Of a stretch of 64,000 nucleotides of DNA, positions 60,448 through 64,000 are shown piece by piece; within the stretch, counting starts at the first letter, position 1, and each line of letters opens with the position of its first letter. This DNA comes from Pseudocitrobacter cyperus (GTDB lineage Bacteria > Pseudomonadota > Gammaproteobacteria > Enterobacterales > Enterobacteriaceae). A program made the translations under genes and the position numbers. The notes beneath the pieces are model-generated. The model searched no databases. It was not told the origin of the DNA and saw only the letters and a program-made list of their open reading frames with translations. The stretch covers positions 1 to 64,000 of the forward strand of contig NZ_JAYMYY010000007.1 of assembly GCF_039889165.1 (NCBI RefSeq). The letters are read 5' to 3'.

Positions 60448-61442
60448 TACAGTTTGTTCGTTGCTATCCGCGTTACAGATGCATTCTGCCGATTCTCCCA
60501 CAGCACCGTCAGCGCACGTTGCAGGGCGATAAAGATAAACAGCAGGATACCAATCGCAATCTTCGTCCACCATGAACTGAGCGTACCGTCAAAGTTGATG
60601 TAGGTTTGAATCAACCCCTGAATCCCTACGCCAAACAGCGTGCCCAGCACCGTCCCGACCCCACCGCTCAGCAACGTCCCGCCAATCACCACCGAGGCAA
60701 TCGCATCCAGCTCGACGCCAACACCCGCCAGCGCATAACCGGCCTGGGTGTAGACAGAGAAAACGATCCCGGCAAGCGTCGCCAGACCCGTAGAGAGCAT
60801 GTAAATTCGAATCGTCGTGCTACGGGTTGAAATCCCCATCAGGTTCGCTGACGTGGCGCTACCGCCGATAGCATAGACCTGATTACCAAAGCGGGTGCGA
60901 TGAGCGAGGAAAATGCCAATCACCACCACCATCAGCATCAACAGCCCCATCGCGCTCAGACGCCCACCGCCGGGGATCATCCACGCCAGGCTAGAAAGCG
61001 TGTCGTAAATCGGGTGGTTAATCGGAATCGACTCTTCGGAGACCAGATAACTGACGCCGCGCAGGAAAAACATCCCCGCAAGCGTAATGATGAATGCCGG
61101 GATTTTCAGCGCATCAATCAGCAGCCCCATAAATGCGCCGAACGCGCAGCCCATCACCAGCACCAGCGGGAAGGCCAGCAGCGGCGAGATCCCCCAGAAG
61201 CCGATCGCTTTAGCGAGGAACACGCCGGTGAAGGCGATCACCGAACCCACTGAGAGATCGATCCCGCCGGAGAGGATCACAAAGGTCATGCCGACCGCAA
61301 TGATCCCCAGAAACGCGTTATCGGTAAGAATGTTGCAAATCACCCGCGTTGAGGCGAAGCCGGGAAACTGCGTCAGGCAGTAGAGATAACCGAGGATGAA
61401 CACGCCGAGCGTGATCATCAGCGGTAGGTTACGTTTTATCAT
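60447..61442 (-). CDS. yjfF: Sugar ABC transporter permease YjfF
   Basis: The 331-residue membrane permease of the ribose/galactofuranose ABC class has about nine helices and the EAA-like loop GGTLLSGGVGTVLGT. With YtfT and YtfR it imports galactofuranose. Its start overlaps the ytfT end by 14 bases. Most of the operon is visible; the binding protein is outside. Confidence 0.93.
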   Translation of the reverse strand: MIKRNLPLMITLGVFILGYLYCLTQFPGFASTRVICNILTDNAFLGIIAVGMTFVILSGGIDLSVGSVIAFTGVFLAKAIGFWGISPLLAFPLVLVMGCAFGAFMGLLIDALKIPAFIITLAGMFFLRGVSYLVSEESIPINHPIYDTLSSLAWMIPGGGRLSAMGLLMLMVVVIGIFLAHRTRFGNQVYAIGGSATSANLMGISTRSTTIRIYMLSTGLATLAGIVFSVYTQAGYALAGVGVELDAIASVVIGGTLLSGGVGTVLGTLFGVGIQGLIQTYINFDGTLSSWWTKIAIGILLFIFIALQRALTVLWENRQNASVTRIATNKL

Positions 61443-62454
61443 GGCCGCGCATCCCCTTCAGTATGCTAATAAAGCGTGGCGACTGGACAATCAGCACACA
61501 CATCACCACCACCGCTTTGACTACCTGATTCAGCTCCGGCGGAAAACCCGAAAGCAGGATCCCGGTATTCATCCCCTGGATAATCAACGCCCCCACCACC
61601 GAGAGCAGAAGATTAAAGCGCCCGCCCATCAGCGAGCCGCCGCCAATCACCACCGCCAGAATGGCGTCCAGCTCCAGCCATAACCCGGCGTTATTGGCGT
61701 CCGCGCCGCGAATATCCGCCGCGACAATCACCCCGGCGATGGCCGCACAGACACCGCTCAGCACATAGGTCAGCATCACCACAATGCGCGTATTTACCCC
61801 GGCATTTTTCGCCGCACGGATGTTGATGCCCACTGCTTCAATAAACATCCCCAGCGCCGTTTTACGGGTAAACAGCCAGAAAATCAGCAGCGTCACCAGC
61901 GCGATAATCACCGGAGTCGGGAACAGCAGCAGCGAGCCGCTGCCCAGCCACGCCAGATGCGGCGAATCAAAGGTGACGATTTGCCCGGTGGTGATCAGTT
62001 GCGCCACGCCGCGTCCGGCAACCATCAGAATCAGCGTGGCCACAAAGGGCTGGATTTTGAGGATGGCAACCAGGATGCCGTTCCATAATCCCGCCAGCAC
62101 GCCGGAACCGAGTGCCGCCAGCAGCACGACGGGCAGGCTATGCCCGGCGACGGTCATCGAGGCCGCCGTCGCCCCGGCAATCGCCATTACCGCGCCAACG
62201 GAAAGGTCAATCCCTCCGGTAGCGATCACCAGCGTCATGCCGATAGCCAGCAACGCAACGGGAGCCGCGCGGTTGAGAATATCAATCGGGCTGCCGAACA
62301 AGCGCCCGTCCTGCAACACCACCTGTAAAAAGTGCGGCGAGACGAGGCTATCGACCAGCAGCACCAGAAGAAGCGCAATGATTTGCGGCATGCCCGTCGG
62401 CCATTTGAAGCGGCGTTTGGGCTGGCCTGGCTGGGGAACAGATTGTGGCATCAC
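61429..62454 (-). CDS. ytfT: Sugar ABC transporter permease YtfT
   Basis: The 341-residue permease is paralogous to YjfF, with the related loop GGGSLMGGRFNLLLSV and the motif ATGGIDLSVGAVMAI. It pairs with YjfF to form the membrane channel of the galactofuranose transporter. It follows ytfR by 10 bases. Confidence 0.93.
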   Translation of the reverse strand: MMPQSVPQPGQPKRRFKWPTGMPQIIALLLVLLVDSLVSPHFLQVVLQDGRLFGSPIDILNRAAPVALLAIGMTLVIATGGIDLSVGAVMAIAGATAASMTVAGHSLPVVLLAALGSGVLAGLWNGILVAILKIQPFVATLILMVAGRGVAQLITTGQIVTFDSPHLAWLGSGSLLLFPTPVIIALVTLLIFWLFTRKTALGMFIEAVGINIRAAKNAGVNTRIVVMLTYVLSGVCAAIAGVIVAADIRGADANNAGLWLELDAILAVVIGGGSLMGGRFNLLLSVVGALIIQGMNTGILLSGFPPELNQVVKAVVVMCVLIVQSPRFISILKGMRGHDKT

Positions 62455-62464
62455 GATTTACTCC

Positions 62465-63967
62465 TTATGCCGCAATAGCATTCATAATGGCCGGAACGGA
62501 GAGCTTATCGAGAGGGATCTCCGCCACCTGTCGGCGATCGCGCATGATGATTATCCGGTCGGCATAGCCCACCAGCTCTTCCAGTTCAGATGAAATCACC
62601 AGCAGCGCCAGCCCATCGGCACACAGGGTTTCGATCAGGCGGATGATCTCCGCATGCGCGCCGACGTCGATCCCGCGCGTGGGTTCATCGAGGATCAGGA
62701 ACTGCGGGCGCGTCAGCAGCCAGCGCGAGAGCAGCACTTTTTGCTGATTGCCGCCGGAGAGAAATTCGATTGGCTGTTCAGCGCTCGGCGTGCGAATACC
62801 AAGCTGGCGGATAAAACGCCCGGCAATCTCATTTTGTTCTTTGCGCGGAATCGGCCGCAGCCAGCCGCGCTGCGCCTGCAATGCCAGAATGATATTTTCC
62901 CGCACAGAAGCGGCAGCGATGATACCGTCGGTTTTGCGATCTTCCGGGCAGAAGCCGATCCCCAGGCAGGAGGCCTGGTGCGGAGAGCGCAGGGTTTGCT
63001 GTTTACCTTTGATCGTCGCCGTGCCGCTGTCGGCGGGTTTGATACCGAAGATCACTTCCGCCGTTTCGGTTCGCCCGGAACCGAGCAGCCCGGCGAGGCC
63101 TACGATCTCACCGGGCCGCACCTGGAGATCGAACGGTTCGATAGTGCCCTTTTTGCCAAATCCTTCAAACGCAGCGATAGGTTTATCGCTCAGCAAAGTA
63201 CGCCCTGCACGCTGCAATGCGTGGGTGTCCAGTTCGCGGCCCAGCATCATTTTTACCAGTTCGATCTGCGGAAGCTCGCGCGTTTCCCGACAGCCGACAA
63301 ACGCGCCGTTGCGCAGCACGGTGATGCGATCGCTCACCGCATACACCTGATCGAGAAAGTGGGTGACGAAGATCAGGCTAACCCCCTGATCGCGTAATTG
63401 ACGCATCAGGGTGAATAACATCTCCACCTCTTTGGTATCGAGGCTGGCGGTAGGTTCATCAAGGATCAACACTTTGGCGGAGAGATCGATGGCACGACAG
63501 ATCGCCACAATTTGCTGCATCGCCACCGAGAAGCGGTTGAGCGGCTCGCGCACATCCAGCGAAAAACCGTAGGATCCCATCAGCGCGGTGGCGCGCTTTT
63601 CCATCTCTTTGCGACACAGGAATCCGAAGCGTCTCGGCTCGCGGCCAATGAAAAGATTATCCGCCACCGACATATTGGGCAGCAGATTCACTTCCTGATA
63701 CACCGTGCCGATCCCCAGTTGCTGGGCATGAGCGGTATTTTTTGGCGAGATAATTTTGCCATCGAGCCAGATCGTGCCGCGATCGGCATGGTAAACGCCG
63801 GTTAACGCTTTGATAAGCGTCGATTTCCCTGCACCATTTTCACCGAGCAGCGCCATGATCTCACCGCGCCGCAGGCTGAAATCGACGTTATCCAGCGCTT
63901 TGACGCCGGGGAAGAGTTTGCTCAATCCTTCGGTGCGGAGGATTTCCTGATGTTGGTTGGTGGTCAT
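62465..63967 (-). CDS. ytfR: Sugar ABC transporter ATPase YtfR
   Basis: The 500-residue protein has two ATPase halves: a canonical N-terminal Walker A GENGAGKST and D-loop region LDEPTASLD, and a C-terminal half with a degenerate Walker A GLLGSGRTET but intact LSGGNQQKV signature and LDEPTRGID. This asymmetry is normal for sugar ATPases of the RbsA class. The start at 63967 (MTTNQHQE) is preferred to 63982. Confidence 0.94.
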   Translation of the reverse strand: MTTNQHQEILRTEGLSKLFPGVKALDNVDFSLRRGEIMALLGENGAGKSTLIKALTGVYHADRGTIWLDGKIISPKNTAHAQQLGIGTVYQEVNLLPNMSVADNLFIGREPRRFGFLCRKEMEKRATALMGSYGFSLDVREPLNRFSVAMQQIVAICRAIDLSAKVLILDEPTASLDTKEVEMLFTLMRQLRDQGVSLIFVTHFLDQVYAVSDRITVLRNGAFVGCRETRELPQIELVKMMLGRELDTHALQRAGRTLLSDKPIAAFEGFGKKGTIEPFDLQVRPGEIVGLAGLLGSGRTETAEVIFGIKPADSGTATIKGKQQTLRSPHQASCLGIGFCPEDRKTDGIIAAASVRENIILALQAQRGWLRPIPRKEQNEIAGRFIRQLGIRTPSAEQPIEFLSGGNQQKVLLSRWLLTRPQFLILDEPTRGIDVGAHAEIIRLIETLCADGLALLVISSELEELVGYADRIIIMRDRRQVAEIPLDKLSVPAIMNAIAA

Positions 63968-63973
63968 GGTTTC

Positions 63974-64000
63974 CCCCCTCACCCTAACCCTCTCCCCAGA
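63974..64000. repeat. Start of a paired inverted repeat (copy E), cut by the window
   Basis: CCCCTCACCCTAACCCTCTC then CCCAGA matches the outer arm of copies A-D. It lies just upstream of ytfR, where the binding-protein gene should precede. Confidence 0.8.

Overview
This window is chromosomal DNA from a member of the Enterobacteriaceae. From about 16 kb onward it follows the familiar enterobacterial order leuX - ahr - yjgR - lptG/lptF - pepA - holC - valS - yjgN - yjgM - miaE - rraB - argI - tabA - pyrLBI - ridA - mgtA - treR/B/C - nrdDG - cybC - pmbA - darP - mpl - fbp - yjfF/ytfT/ytfR. miaE, a fused ATP-type dihydroxyacetone kinase next to yjgR, and abundant paired CCCTCACCC...GGGAGAGGG intergenic repeats point away from E. 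coli K-12 and toward an Enterobacter/Citrobacter/Lelliottia/Kosakonia-like genome. The genus is an inference.

Region 1 (1-15.97 kb) is a genomic island at the 3' end of tRNA-Leu(CAA) (leuX). A complete P4-type integrase gene lies beside the tRNA. A degenerate copy of the tRNA 3' end near position 795 marks the far end, so the element is about 15.1 kb. Beyond it lie a second, broken integrase and the edge of an insertion sequence, so several elements appear to have stacked at this tRNA. The backbone resembles the CP4-57 family: AlpA, YfjJ/inovirus Gp2-like protein, YfjP GTPase, WYL regulator, DUF932 protein, RadC-like JAB protein and a CbeA/CbtA antitoxin/toxin pair. Inserted between the WYL regulator and the integrase is an AT-rich cargo module (9.3-14.35 kb): a PD-(D/E)XK nuclease, a translationally overlapping protein that joins two ferredoxin-type Fe-S motifs to a nuclease-like C-terminus, and a convergent operon of a small HTH regulator and two DNA methyltransferases. 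I read this as an unusual restriction-modification (anti-phage) system and the best candidate for something undescribed.

Region 2 (16-45.6 kb) is core genome: aldehyde reductase, DHA kinase, HerA-like ATPase, LPS transport permeases, aminopeptidase A, DNA polymerase chi, valyl-tRNA synthetase, arginine and pyrimidine synthesis, magnesium transport, trehalose use and anaerobic ribonucleotide reductase. Classical control elements can be read directly: two ARG boxes before argI, the pyrL attenuator, the mgtL leader peptide with a PhoP box, a TreR-type palindrome, and two FNR boxes 31 bp apart before nrdD.

Region 3 (45.65-54.5 kb) is a ten-gene accessory catabolic cluster inserted between nrdG and cybC: PRD protein, SFCGS protein, DUF4312, DUF4311, DUF4310, amidohydrolase/deacetylase, DgaE-like PLP enzyme, KDPG-aldolase-like enzyme, exported lactonase and a BglG-type regulator. 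Two CRP-like sites and a 20-bp palindrome precede it. The enzymes fit breakdown of an acylated amino-sugar acid to pyruvate and a triose phosphate, fed by a membrane system of unknown chemistry.

Region 4 (54.66-64 kb) returns to core genes: cytochrome b562, PmbA/TldE, DarP, a GNAT enzyme, Mpl, fructose-1,6-bisphosphatase and the galactofuranose-type ABC transporter (ytfR, ytfT, yjfF), whose binding-protein gene lies beyond the right edge.
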